64,000 nt of DNA from Hirundichthys speculiger (taxonomy: Eukaryota; Chordata; Actinopteri; Beloniformes; Exocoetidae), in NCBI GenBank assembly GCA_018398805.1, contig JAGFBZ010000172.1, positions 186,001 to 250,000 of the forward strand. The letters run 5' to 3'. Each line of letters begins with the position of its first letter. The first letter of the stretch is position 1. The position numbers and the translations under genes were made by a program. Below, piece by piece: positions 35,128 to 64,000 of this stretch. The notes beneath the pieces are model-generated. The model was not told where the DNA came from, did not search any database, and saw nothing but the letters and a program-made list of their open reading frames with translations.

Positions 35128-37551
35128 TAAATGAAATGAATATCATTCCGAATCTCTTCCCCCAACAAACAGCGTTTTCATGCTCCAGGAGATTTGAAGT
35201 TGGGGTGTTTTTGAGGCAGGAAGTCTTGGCCGACTCCTGGGTGGATGTCAGTGGGTCCCGGCCTACTTCGGGCAGGGTCCTAATCGTTTTGGACAGACAT
35301 AAAACATGTGACCGTATAACTGGAATTCCATTATCAGCAGCAGATGATTGAATCTCTGTGTTGCAACGGAGCTCGGGCTGCGGCTGGTGGGTGTCTGACC
35401 TGAACTGTGACCTCGATCCAAACTTTGTGCTTTCTGCCCAGCTTGAAAATGAGACGCCTGAGCCAGATTTAGACAAACAATACTCCAGTGTTGCTGCTAC
35501 TACTACTACTACCGCTGCTGCCACTATTGTTGCTACTGTTAGTCCTGCCATGCTGTTTATGCATCAGACAATGATCAGTTGCCTTTGGTTTGAGCTGACA
35601 CTGCCTTGATAACTGAGTTGATTTAAAATGGTGTTTTTTTTTTTTTTTTTTTAAATAAGGGAGACTATTGTAAAGACAGATTTAACAGTGAGTGCTTTGG
35701 GTCTTTTAAGGTAGTACTTACAGGTGTTTAACCTCAGATTATTTCCTGTCAGTTATCCATATAATCAAACACATAGCAGGAAATAAACTAAACCCAGCCT
35801 CTTGGCTGTGAGTTGTCCCTGTGACTAGTCCGATAGAGTGTTGATCAGCAGTAAAGGACACCTGACACTGTTGTGCACCACAAACCCACCTGTCCTTCTC
35901 CCTGTCTCTTTTCCACCTCTCTCCACTCAGGAGCAGCACAGAGGAGCCCTTGTTTGATCCTCCCTGGACACTGCCACAATTTTCTTTCTTTCTTTCTTTC
36001 TTTTTTTTAAACCTAGCTCCATGGCAACACAGTTCCTCTGACGAGCAGCCTTGACTTTTGCTCCTCCTGTTCCCGAAACAAAGGCAAGAAGTTATGGAGG
36101 AAGGGAGAGAATGGGAGAGGAGAGCTGGGAGGGGGGGACAGAGTGATTGTAAGTGGGGGTTGAAGGATGGAAATGGAGGCAGGTTTACTGGGGGGGTGTC
36201 TAGGATGGAGGCTCTGAGGCGAGACCCTCTGTGCTGTGAGAAAAGAATGATTAAACTGCGGCCAGTGCCATGGACTATATCTCTTTCTGTGTGTCCGAAC
36301 CTCTGAGTGATGTCTCGGCTGTTGCCTCCTTCAGTGCCCTGCAGAGGTGCCAGAATGGGAGCAACATGTGGATGTCTGTGTGCGTTTGTGGTTCGAATCA
36401 CAACTGCTGCCGTACAAGTCAGGGCTTCGAGGAGGTTACTGTCATACATGTTAAAGAATAGCATCCAGTCTGTTCATTTGACAGCTTCGGTTTGGGAATA
36501 CTTTGGATATTTGAGGTTTTCTTTTCTTTTTTTTTTTTTTTTGGCTTGAACATTTCCCTTAGTGGTCATCAAATAATCAAAATAGTCCAAATTCCATTGT
36601 AAATGAGCGGTCCACTAATTCGTGTCTGAAAAATGTGTTAGTGTGTGGAGAGAAAGTGAACTAGACGGAAATAATGTAATGTCCAAACACTTTCCTCACC
36701 AACTCTAATTTTATTATATTGTTGCTTGTTTCCTGGTACTTCAGCGGATGTTGTGAGGTAGTCTCTTTATATGTTAACAACAGTGTATTTATATCAGACT
36801 GAAAGTACAGTGTGCAATCAGATAAGATAAATGGAAAAGGAGCAGATTATTTCCCATTTTTCTTTCTCACAACAAATCTGTGCGTTGTTTACATTAGTTC
36901 ACAGTGAAACATGTTGGCCACCGGCTCCCTGTCGCTCTCACTGTAGATGAATGGCTATTGTTAAGCGCTACAGTATACACCCCGTAGCCTTGCATGTCTC
37001 TGAGAGATTTGTAGCAGAAAGCAAAATTTTTTAGTTGAATGGGGTTTGTGAAATGTTCAAAGTCTTTTCATTGTGTGGGCCGGAGAGAGACTCCTACAGC
37101 ATGGAAGAGGCAGAAAGGAAAGTATTGTTAGGCTTCTCTCCCCGTCCTGGTACCAGCATCTCCATACTCATTCTGACTTGCTGGTTTAAAGACTTCAAAG
37201 ATAAGGTCATTCTTTTAATATTACTAACTTCTGTTATCATGGGAAAACATGAGATACCTAATAAATCCTGTTGCCTCTTAACATCAGAAAAAAGAAAAAG
37301 TTGCACTAACAAGCCTTAGCTTTGCTCTCATAAATCACTCCCCATTCGTAATGGTGAAACATTTACAGTGTCCTGCTACTGAGCCTCATTAGCAAAGATG
37401 GTCACGCCTAACTTTCCCATCTCATTCCACGAAGCATTTAGTCGTATCAGTGCTGCTGGAAAACATAGTCACGCTGTTCTTCCTGGAGTTTTGTCTTAAA
37501 TTTTATTCTATTAGGGAATTCTTTCTGATTTGGTGTTTTCTTTTTTTGCAG
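34453..37551 (+). other. Probable ocln intron 1
   Basis: Carries an (AT)n tract at 35053-35122, a short ACTACTACT run near 35500 and poly-T runs. A 241-codon open frame on the minus strand (35739-36464) has no recognisable domain and is discounted. Confidence 0.5.
35053..35122. repeat. (AT)n microsatellite
   Basis: About 34 TA units. It accounts for the Ile-Tyr tail of a minus-strand open frame. Confidence 0.95.
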
Positions 37552-37570
37552 CTCTGGACATCTTCAAGCA

Positions 37571-55117
<17,547 letters not shown>

Positions 55118-56395
55118 GGCGTCCGCTTTGCCCTGACTCTCCGCTTTGTGGCTCACGCTGCAAAACCTTGCAGACACGGGCGAAGATACACTCCAAAAAT
55201 CCTGCAAAGACTGTGACATGCTGAAACCGAGGTTACGGCATACAGACGTGCACAAATGTACAGCACACGGGCACACACGTACACTGGGAGCATTTTCTAT
55301 ATTAAAGCTAATAATCTAGACTCATGTTTTTTTTTTTCTGTTCACTCACATATCAGCGCTTTTGTGGAGGAGAATAAAAGCAGGACTCTCAGTTGTAACC
55401 TTTTTCAGAGCAGGCGGCCCCCAGACTGAGCCCAGTGTTTGCTGGCCACAGACGTATGACCAGTGGGTGCGGCGAAAGAGAGGTTGTTTGAAAGTCATCT
55501 GACCTGCAGTCACCTGTGATAACACCGTGTTTATTTCCGTGGCTGTGTTTGCCCTGCAGATTTGCAGCGTTTCTTTGTTTTATCTCCACAGATAAGGGGC
55601 GGAGCAGTATTGTAGGGAATGTAGTAATGGTTGAGACAAGTCGTAAGGATGGTTTCTTACACACTGGTCTCATAAAACCTTTGTTGCAAATGCTTTTTTT
55701 TTCCTCATCAACCTCAGTGTTTGTAATTATTTTAACCATCAGTGAAGCTCTTACTGGTGTGATCATTCTACTGTTTTGTTCGATGACTCTTAACATTTTT
55801 ATACTGATTGTCGCAGATGTGATGAGACCAAAAAGAGGACAGAATGGCCAATGAGATATGTGTGTAATTTTTGTATTGTACAGTAAAATATTTTAATGAT
55901 TGCATTTCATACCACACACCGAGAAGAAACTTAACATTCGTTTGTTCAAACTGTCTTTTAGACTCTTACGTTTTTTTTTTAATGCTACAGACTCATGGTG
56001 ACTTGTTTCTTTTTTAATCAGTGTTCATTCAAAAATCTACTTAAATGGTGCAGATAATTGAAATTAATCATTTTCTATCATTCAACAAATACGTTATAGT
56101 TTGATTCCTTTTCACTGAAATCTGCTATAGTTTTCCATTAATCTGTTTCATCTATAAGGAGATCTGCTGTACATTGTAAAATCTAGACACATTTTTTTGA
56201 TTTGTTATGCATATGTATTTTTATGAAGAGTGTTTTATCATTTTACAAACCATTTACGAGCCATTTATTTTTGTAAGAATTTATTTTTCTTTGATGCCAT
56301 CATAAAAGACCTTTTTGTAACCACACACTTCCATAAATTATGTTGTCTAAAAAAAATATGAATCTAGTATGTAATAAACATCTAATTCTCAACAA
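55118..56395 (+). other. ocln: ocln 3' untranslated region
   Basis: AATAAA at 55373-55378 is a possible early polyadenylation signal. A second at 56373-56378 (ATGTAATAAACATC) follows an AT-rich stretch typical of a 3' UTR end, so the transcript probably ends near 56395. The open frame at 55516-55854 has no recognised product. Confidence 0.6.
56373..56378 (+). terminator. Likely distal ocln polyadenylation signal
   Basis: AATAAA on the plus strand, about 1.26 kb after the stop and at the end of an AT-rich UTR-like stretch. The choice over the proximal 55373 site is inference. Confidence 0.5.
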
Positions 56396-56958
56396 TAATC
56401 CCAGTTTTTCACTTTCCTGCCCATCTGGAGAAAGCAGCTGCTCTGCGTCTGCAGCAAGTGTCCGGTAGGGAGAGCAGGAAAACTTTCTTCATCCGGGACC
56501 TTAAGACTTAACAGACAACCCTGTTGCAAACTGCTGCTGCCCTCTGGCGGTGAGTCTGTGAATTCACTTGACAGTCATTTGCTCTGTTCCTACTTTCAAC
56601 CTGCCGTACACACTGTGCTCGAGATGGGCAACTAATTGTCACATATCGTTGTGTTGCCACAGTCTGTAATACTGATAACTTATATCTTCCTGTCCCACAT
56701 TTGTTTAAAACACGATATCAGTAGTTTATCAGTGATAAGTGTTTGTGTGTCAGTTCTGGTTTGAGAACGGATGCATGAAACAAGATTAGCTCCAGTGAAG
56801 AGGACACTGAGGACAAAAGGTCGTTCAGTTATCTTTTTAGATGGTGTCAATGCCGTGTTTCGAGCAGTACTTGCTGTTCAGGTCAAGTCTGAGACCCAGT
56901 TTGTGCTGTTCTCGTTTATGCTGATAGGCTGATTGTCCATTTTATTACCCCTGAAATC

Positions 56959-57965
56959 TATGGAGCCCCGTTTGGGTCATAATTCAATGAATAAATGAGT
57001 CTATTATTATGAAATACAGGCGTTTATTATTATGAAATACGTATCCATTATTATTAAATGTTTCCCATTAATATGAAATATATGTGTATTATTATGAAAT
57101 ATTTCCCATTATTATGAAAAAAATGTAATTATTATGAAATATATTATTATTATTGAATTTTAGTTTAATGCATAATAGTTTATTTCAGAATGTCTTTTTT
57201 TATCAAAAAATGAGTTTTTACATAATGGCTTCATTTTTCATAAGAATGAGCTTTTACATAATAATGACATTTTGCCAGTGGGCGGGGCCAGTGGTTGACC
57301 ATGCACGCTCATTGGCTGATCCTTCTCCATTCTACGCTCTGACATCGACTAGTTGGTGGGGGACTCACATCGAGCCTGTTGGCTACCTCTTGGAGTAAGT
57401 CAGAAAAGGATCTTTCTCCTGTCGCCATGCCGTCAAAATCAAGTTTTCCCTACATTCGCACTACTTTTCTTAGTCGATGTCAACTTTTAACCGTAAACTG
57501 AGGTGAATGCACCTCAGTTTACAGACTCGATGTGAGTCCCCCACCAACTGCGTGGAGAAGGATCAGCCAATGAGCGTGCAGGTCAACCACTGGTCCCGCC
57601 CAGTGGCAAAATGTCATTATTATGTAAAAGCTCATTCTTATGATAAAATGAAGCAATTATGTAAAAACTCATTCTTAGATTAAAAAAAAAAAGACATTCT
57701 GAACTAAACTATTATGCATTAAACTAAGATTAAATAATAATAAATTATATTTCATAATAATTAAAATTTTTTCACAATAATGGGAAATATTTCATAATAA
57801 TACACATATATTTCATAATAATGGGAATATTTCATAATAATACACATATATTTCATAATAATGGGAAATATTTCATAATAATGGATACGTATTTCATAAT
57901 AATAAATGTCTGTATTTCATGATAATAGACTCATTTATTCATTGAATTGTGACCCAAACTCCATA
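56959..57965. mobile_element. Foldback (long inverted-repeat) element
   Basis: About 1 kb consisting of two inverted arms (about 56959-57380 and 57520-57965) around a short unpaired centre. The outer ends TATGGAG and CTCCATA match, and both arms carry TTCAATGAATAAATGAGTCT. Each arm has many near-tandem copies of ATTATTATGAAATA. The inner part, GCTCATTGGCTGATCCTTCT, is present inverted in both. There is no transposase frame and no clear target-site duplication, so its superfamily is unknown. Confidence 0.85.
57493..57522. repeat. Perfect 13-bp hairpin at centre of foldback element
   Basis: GTAAACTGAGGTG and its exact reverse complement CACCTCAGTTTAC separated by AATG. It forms an independent small palindrome beside the large arms. 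Confidence 0.9.
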
Positions 57966-57994
57966 TAAATCAACACTCAGCTCTTGGTCTAGGA

Positions 57995-58494
57995 CAGTGG
58001 TGTGCAAACTGTGGTACATGTACCACCAGTGGTACCCTAGCGCCCTCTGGTGGTACGCGGGGGAACGTCATGACTTTCCACATTTTTTCCACATTTTCAC
58101 TTAAAAAAAACACAGAAACATACAATGTATTATAAATACAACATTTCAAATGAAATGTGTAGCTTGAGATAATTAAAATTGTGTCTTTAAAAAAAATATT
58201 TGTTGCATATTCAGTTGCAGTGTAGATGTAACAACTTTTGAGTGTGTTTATTTTGCTCTGTATGAGTGTATGAGTATGTGACAATTGTTGGACAGAGTTG
58301 TAAATTTCTGATTCAGTAAAGCAACAATTCAGGTAATAAATAACCACAATAAGGAATAAACATCTCTCCTATGTATTTAAAGCTAATTGAGAAGGCATAT
58401 ATGGCTATATTTTAAAACTGGTCATCATGGTGGTACTCAGAGAGCTGAACAGTTTCTCAGGTGGTACGCAGTATTAAAAGTTTGAGAACCACTG
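57995..58494. mobile_element. hAT-type non-autonomous element with 8-bp target duplication
   Basis: A 500-bp element. The left end CAGTGGTGTGCAAACTGTGG and right end (AAAAGTTTGAGAACCACTG) are imperfect inverted repeats, both with GGTGGTAC-type subterminal motifs. An exact 8-bp direct repeat GTCTAGGA flanks it (57987-57994 and 58495-58502). No transposase frame. CAGTGG/CCACTG ends are typical of hAT elements. Confidence 0.88.
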
Positions 58495-58502
58495 GTCTAG
58501 GA

Positions 58503-61324
58503 GGTGTTGAGGATGGCAGCCTTTGTACGTCTTCCCTATGGAGAGTCTCCTCTCCACCTGAGATTATTCCCATGATGCTTGTATCATCTGCTATAGAGTA
58601 GATCATGGAGTAATGGAGTAAAAAGGCTCAGCCCAGGAGGAAACCAGCACTGAGGAGAGATGTGTTCCAACAGTCAGAAAGTCTGTTATCCATTAACACA
58701 TGCACGCTGAAAGTCCAAAATCCAAGTGTTTATTGATCAGTCTGCTGAGTCCTCCGTCTTCCTCTCATGTTTCTTTTATCTTGGCCTTGACAGTGTCTCC
58801 ACAGTGCTTGTCAATGATCTAGTGCAATGGAAGAATACTCTTCCAGGTCCTGATGTCTGAAAATGTTCCAGTTTGTATTTTTCAAATAATCCTGCAGCTG
58901 CTGCAGCAGGCTAAATTTGATCAGTCTCTGGTATGAAGTAAGGTTTTTTTTTTTTTTTGTTAATTCTTCCTGAGGGGGGTCTAAGCTGGTGTCAGGAGGA
59001 GGGACATGTGATCCGACCTCCTTTGATGGTTGTAGTCTTGTGACCGTGCTTAACGACTAAGTTCGCCTGCTGTAACATGTACTGCCTCTCAATACGTGTC
59101 CAGCTGAAGGTTGATGGCATTGGACCAACGGCCGATGCCTGAGTTAGCATTAGCACTTTAGCAAATTAGCGCACAACCGTGACCATGACAACAATAAGCT
59201 CATGTGGAAGATACGTGAGTCTGCATTTATTATCCAAATGGACCAAGTCAGTGGCTGCAGATGTGAGCTGTGGTGGTGGACCAGTTTAGATCACAAAATC
59301 AGAGGAAAGGATATAAATATATATGCACGTATATCAACGCACTAGCTAAAATCAGGTATTTGATGATTGTTTTGATAATGATTAATTTTGAAACCCATCC
59401 TGCGTAAGGTTAGTACATTTGATAAAAGGTGGTAATAACAGTGTTGACAGAATATTATTAAATTATCATGAATATCATAGTTTTAAATACCCACGGTGTT
59501 GTAAGGTTAGTTAATTTTGTGAGAAGTATGATGATGAACATCAACAAAGCCTGGTATATGTGTGGAAGAATCTGAGGTAAACTGAATGCTTTTGTGTTTT
59601 ATGGTAAATACAAATGTGACGATGACCCAGTTTTGGTTAAAAATCTGTCATCAGTAGTTGATCCATCATTAAGTGTCAAAATTGAGAAAAGAAAATTTGA
59701 AAATTTCCCCTCATGGTTTCTACTGTTAGACGTCACCCACAAAAAAAAAAAAAAAAAAAAAAAAGCAGCAGGCACACAACTTTTGCATTTTTTTAGTTTC
59801 AGCATGGTCATAGAAACACAATTCTGTGAAATGTGAAGCTACAAATAACTAAAGTTCAGATTTCCACAAACAATCACAAACCCATGAAGTTGTTTAACAG
59901 CACTGGAGATCATGGTCATCCTTGCATTTTTTTTTTGTCAAATTATAACAGGTACAATACAAAATTTCACCCAAAAACATGTTTGTCACATTTTTCTGAC
60001 TGTTTTCATCAATTTAATTTGGCAAGACAAACGCTGAGCTGCAGTTCATGGCACAAACAGTCATGAACCTCTAAGTACCTTTTTTTTTTTTTCTCACAAT
60101 AAGACACACCTTAGTCTTCACATTTTAACATCAGAGTCCTGCATGCCGGCTAATCGCATAGTAATTGATCTGAAAATGTCCTTCGTCCATGAGACTTTTC
60201 AAAAGTGATTACAACTGTCAAAAAGTAAAAATAAAATCAACTTCCTCTGCACTTATAAAAGCAAAGGAGACAGTTTCCCTGCTGCAGATATGAACCAGAA
60301 AAAGCACAGTTCACTTAAACTTTTTCAACACATTTTGGCTAAAGTCTGGTGAACAAATGAGCTTTCAGGACGATACTTCTGTGTTGTTTCTGACAATGAC
60401 GCTTTGCTTGATCCCTTTAGATTTCTCTTTAACATGTGAGCAATTTGCTATACAATCTCTGTCCGATGTAGAAAACATGAGGTAATAGTGTTAGACGGGG
60501 GTGTGACTGAACAGCCAGGGTGTTGTCTTTTACATTCGCATCAACGCTGCACGGCGGCAGCTTCTGCAACAAGGTCAGTCATACTGTAAAAGTGGGATAG
60601 TTCAACATTTGGGGAAAAAATGTGCTCTTATATTTCCTCAGTTATTGAATTATTCCTTTACGTATTTTACATGAAGAATACATCTTGTATATACATCATA
60701 GGTTAAAACACAAAATGCATTGCCTGTGTGTGTGTGTGTTTTTTTTTTTTAATGCAATGAGAGGCAACATGTTGTAGTCTCTACAAATACACTTGGTAAC
60801 AAAGTCTGTTCATTTAGCCTACACCTGGATTCAAGACACACGCACAAAAAACATTACACAGCTTATGCATGATCTGCACGACATGTCCCAGCTGAGATCA
60901 GGAAAAGATCTGCCCGTTGGCCATGGCAGCCGGGGCTTCATTTTCACTACACTAGAAAGCAGAGACAACACACACACAGCCTGGGTTCAAACTGAGTCAC
61001 ATTAGGGGTCATATGGGAGGAGGTAGAAGAATCACATGGCCTCATGTGAAAGTCTGCATGCTCATTAAAGGCCTGCAGAGTGAGACAAAGAGAGATCTGC
61101 CAGAGGAGTGAGCAAAACTGGCAAACGCTGCAAAACATAGTGTATTGAAAGACAATCTTTTACTGTGCTTCCTTGAAAACATCTTTGGCGTCGTTTCAAC
61201 CGACTTTTATAGACATGGACATGTGGGAAAAATGTGACCCCAAATGGGATCTTGAACAGAGATCATAATCTGTGGTTCCTCAAAATAGGATCTCAGTCTG
61301 TCTCTCTCTGGAGCTCAGCAGGGT
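58503..61324. other. Intergenic region and nr2f6 3' UTR side
   Basis: No further coding gene recognised. It includes poly-A (about 59739-59764) and poly-T runs. The minus-strand 3' UTR of nr2f6 must start at 61324 and run leftwards. ATTAAA-type signals on the minus strand occur near 60748 and 60013, but none is decisive. Confidence 0.5.
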
Positions 61325-61599
61325 TTACTGGCCCGGAGCGTAGGGCCAGCTGATGGAGCTCCCCGAGAGCTGCATGTCTCGGATCAGCGTCTCGATGGGC
61401 GTCTTGCCCACCAGCCTCATGAAAAAGAGCTGGGAGATGAGGTTGGCGGGCACCGCACGCAGAGCGGGGAGGCGCAGCAGTAAGCGGCCGAAGCGCTGAG
61501 GCTGGTTTGGATACTGTAACCTCTCGTATTCGGTCAGTGCGACCTGGGCCTTTTCCTGCAGGGACTCGACATGAGCTGGGTCCGTCAGACCACAAGCAT
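61325..61599 (-). CDS. nr2f6: nr2f6 last coding exon: helices 9-12 and AF-2
   Basis: 275 nt on the minus strand, acceptor TCTTACAG. Completes Asp, then [60 protein letters not shown] and [14 protein letters not shown], with TAA at 61327-61325. Other open frames here are shadows. Confidence 0.95.
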
Positions 61600-62702
61600 C
61601 TGTAAGACAAGGAAACAGACCGTTAATCATCATCTGATTGTTAGGTCGTGGTTTTTATTTTACACCACACTAGATTTCAATAAGGACCATTACACATAAT
61701 CTGATTATTTTCTCTCTTACATAAAACAAATCGCTATATGGGAGAACTGTTGTGCTTGGCGGAGGTCTGCGCTCTCCGAGCGCTTTTCTAGTTGGTACTA
61801 ATTTCCTTGTAACTGTCATCCTTGATTATCCAAACAATTTGTAATGGAGATAACGTCTAATCGGGCACTATTCCTCTAGTCCATCTAATTTAAACTTCAT
61901 ACAGCTAATTTTTGTACAAGCAGCATTTCATCACTGACATATTAGTGGTCTTGCTCCTTTTTCTATCACTATAATCTGGTTGGAACCGACGACAAATTAA
62001 TAAGTGTCTAAGGAGGAGTACGTCTCTTAAATGGAGGGGAAAATGTTTGCAAGAGGAGGCCTCATAAGACAACCTTGATCTGTGAGAGCAATCAGCAGGT
62101 TGAAGATGAGCTGCAAAATGGCTTTTTCCACATTAATGATATCTAGTTACAACATGCTTTTAGCTATTATTATATGCTATTACCAAACATACCAGGGGAA
62201 AACAGTGCAATGGCTTTAAGGCAGCTGTACTCGGCTGAGTCCACCTGCAGCCTGTTCAGCTTGTCCACCTGGTCCTGGAAAATTCTGACCTGGTCCATGA
62301 AGGACACCACCCGCTCAGCAGACATGGGAGACGAGTGAAAGCCAGCTGCTGCCAGCAGAGGAGCCATGTGGAGAGGAAGAGCAGACTGAGCTGCGTTCAG
62401 GATGAACAGCTCACTCCAGCTCAGCCTCAGCAGCGCCACCTGTAGGGGTGAAGCAGAAGTTAGGGGAGGGCCACTTGGAGCAGAGTATCAGCTGTAAGTG
62501 TTATCAGTAACATTAATGATGTTTTATTGATTTATCCCCATGTGCCATGGCATTGGGACAGTAATCCAGTGACACAGTAGCCTAGCAGGACCATTTTCAC
62601 ATTGTCAAGTATCTAAAGGATTTTTGAATTGAAACTCTACAATGAAAGTTATTTAATTCTTTGAGTGAAGGGCAATGGCCCAGAGACAATAAGTCTCTCT
62701 TT

Positions 62703-62733
<31 letters not shown>

Positions 62734-63585
62734 TGAAGTTTGTCCTTGGCTTTTGGATTTGTGGCTGCAATTTCCCAGAAGTAGTTATGTTTTGTGAAAT
62801 CTTGTGTTTTCATTTTATTCATTTTTTCCTACAGTATTACTGTGGTTGGGACATTGTCTTGCTTCCAATTTTTTTTTTCCATCAAATTTTATTTTGTTTT
62901 TGGTTCAGTTATTGTCCTTTCCATTGCAAAACCACTCTATTCGTGATCTCCACTCGAGCCCAAACTAACTTGCAGAATTATAACTTTTAAGGGATTTCAA
63001 GTGAAAATAGCTCGTGGCAGATCTTCATCTGCTTTCTTATTTTAAATGTATGCTTTACATTTTTAAACTTTGAATTATGTTCTTCCAGTACTCATATTTG
63101 ATGCGCACTTAAATTCAATATAAACCTTACATTGTGATGTTTCTCTCTCTGCTGATATCTCATATCATAAAAACTAAGCTTTAATTTGTGTTTTAAGATG
63201 TTTTAAGGGACAATGTTTGTGGGATTTGGTCACCTGAAACATGGACTGACCTGTTCTGAGACTGGCAGCTCTGGGAAGTACGGGATGTTTCTGGCCCACT
63301 CAATGGTGCTGAAGAGGAGCCGCGCGGCCAGCTCGCAGATGCTGTCGATGCCCATAACGGAGGCTCCGCTCGCAGACGCCTGCATCTGAGCTTGGCTGTA
63401 CGGGGCCCCGTAGCGGCTGCTGGGGTACGGCTCAGCCCGGAGCAGCTGGGAGATGAGCTCCGACACCGGCTGCCCGTTGAAGTAATCCAACCCAGTGTGA
63501 CCCGGACCTGTACCTCCAATCCCTCCAGTCAGGGAGTTTGGACTGATACCTGGGTGAGATGCAGGGATGCGACCTCGCTGGACGG
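61325..63585 (-). CDS. nr2f6: Nuclear receptor NR2F6 (EAR-2), ligand-binding domain (partial)
   Basis: An orphan nuclear receptor of the COUP-TF group, a DNA-binding transcriptional regulator in the nucleus. Three minus-strand coding exons (63585-63251, 62439-62193, 61599-61325) join in phase to 284 residues plus TAA. The frame opens with VQRGRIP, the sequence just after the DNA-binding domain in this family, so the DBD and N-terminus are on an exon beyond 64000. Diagnostic segments: [97 protein letters not shown], and the AF-2 region [11 protein letters not shown] with the SWPYAPGQ end. These match NR2F6 rather than NR2F1/2 as I remember them ([18 protein letters not shown]). Whether it is nr2f6a or b is undecided. 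Convergent with ocln. Confidence 0.93.
62193..62439 (-). CDS. nr2f6: nr2f6 exon: central ligand-binding domain
   Basis: 247 nt on the minus strand, acceptor CCCTACAG, donor GTATGT, ending phase 1. Begins with Val (GTG), not a start codon: [20 protein letters not shown], then [20 protein letters not shown] and [20 protein letters not shown], ending [10 protein letters not shown]. Confidence 0.95.
62698..62730. repeat. (TC)n(AC)n microsatellite
   Basis: A TCTCTC run passes into ACACACAC inside the nr2f6 intron. Confidence 0.9.
63251..63585 (-). CDS. nr2f6: nr2f6 exon: hinge and start of ligand-binding domain
   Basis: 335 nt on the minus strand, acceptor CTCTGCAG, donor GTCAGT. Two bases complete Ala, then [20 protein letters not shown], a Gly-rich hinge ([10 protein letters not shown]) and [20 protein letters not shown] through [16 protein letters not shown]. 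The hinge differs from the mammalian Ala/Gly-rich one. Confidence 0.93.
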
Positions 63586-64000
63586 CTGCAGAGGAGACGC
63601 AACAGAATGAGTCGAAAGTGACGACTGAAAAACTTCAGTCTGAAGAGAAATGCAGAGAAATGTGATTTACTGAAGCGTGTTTACTTGTTTACCGCATATG
63701 CACATAAGCACACAGTATTTTGTCAACATACAAAATATATGGACTGATTTAAGAAGGACTTTATCTGCACAAAATGCCACAAAATGTTGTGAACAATACT
63801 ACTGCAAGTAGAAACAGTTGAGACAAGGAACAGTTTGTTTTTTGTCCCTGACCCAGAGAGAGCCATTTAATTGTCTTACATGATCAGGTAATCAGGTTAA
63901 TGCTTATGTTCCCACAAGAAACAAGCTGTGCCTGTGTTGTTGATCAATTTCAGGCTCCTGATTACCAGCAAGTTTACTCATTTGCAACTTCATGCTAATT
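63586..64000 (-). other. nr2f6 intron (continues past window)
   Basis: No zinc-finger sequence of a nuclear receptor DBD (for example CEGCKSFFKRS) is visible in any frame, so the upstream coding exon is outside the window. Confidence 0.7.

Noticed and set aside
35739..36464. 241-codon minus-strand open frame, the longest single ORF
   Set aside because: No recognisable domain, Lys/Ser/Pro low-complexity stretches arising from poly-T/TTTC tracts, no plausible splice or promoter context, and it lies in the probable first intron of ocln.
61293..61610. 105-codon minus-strand ORF overlapping the last nr2f6 exon
   Set aside because: Alternate frame of the GC-rich nr2f6 exon; the conserved NR2F6 translation is in the frame ending at 61325.
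63193..63519. 108-codon minus-strand ORF rich in Ser/Arg
   Set aside because: Alternate-frame shadow of the nr2f6 exon at 63251-63585.

Overview
This window is vertebrate nuclear DNA, almost certainly from a ray-finned (teleost) fish. It carries intron-containing vertebrate genes with GT-AG junctions, an AT-rich background with long (TA)n microsatellites, and many Tc1/mariner and hAT-type DNA transposons of kinds familiar from teleost genomes. No bacterial-style operon, CRISPR array or retroviral gene was seen. I read every exon by hand from splice sites, frame continuity and remembered family sequences; no database search was possible.

Layout. (1) About 1-27900, plus strand: the 3' part of a casein kinase 1 gamma gene, best matched to csnk1g2. 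Ten coding exons (2936 to 24293) join into one open frame of 373 residues plus stop. They run from just after the ATP-binding lysine region to the C-terminal CCC palmitoylation motif. The 5' exons (start codon, glycine loop) lie before the window. One in-frame 102-nt exon looks like a cassette. Introns hold at least five Tc1/mariner insertions, one with a tRNA-derived SINE nested inside it. (2) About 27900-34150: intergenic DNA with no gene I can support, only dispersed repeats, microsatellites and one weak orphan ORF. (3) About 34170-56400, plus strand: a complete occludin gene (ocln). It has a likely GC-rich non-coding first exon and eight coding exons giving a 541-residue protein with the four-helix MARVEL domain and the C-terminal occludin/ELL coiled coil. 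Its introns hold a relic Tc1, a hAT-type MITE 34 bp from an exon, and a very young 1,624-bp Tc1 element with 213-bp inverted repeats. (4) 56400-61300: a transposon cluster (a ~1-kb foldback element beside a 500-bp hAT-type element) and other non-coding DNA between two convergent genes. (5) 61325-63585, minus strand: the last three coding exons of an orphan nuclear receptor, NR2F6 (EAR-2). The DNA-binding-domain exon lies beyond 64000.

The three genes are not one pathway: a membrane-anchored kinase, a tight-junction protein and a transcription factor. The tail-to-tail ocln/nr2f6 pair matters, because in human the occludin-related gene OCEL1 lies beside NR2F6 on 19p13.11, and CSNK1G2 is also on 19p. 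This suggests the occludin here is the copy (oclnb-type) whose mammalian remnant is OCEL1. I found no new multi-gene system. The points most worth checking are the synteny, the transposons with exact target-site duplications near occludin exons, the foldback element, and two in-frame exons suited to regulated splicing.
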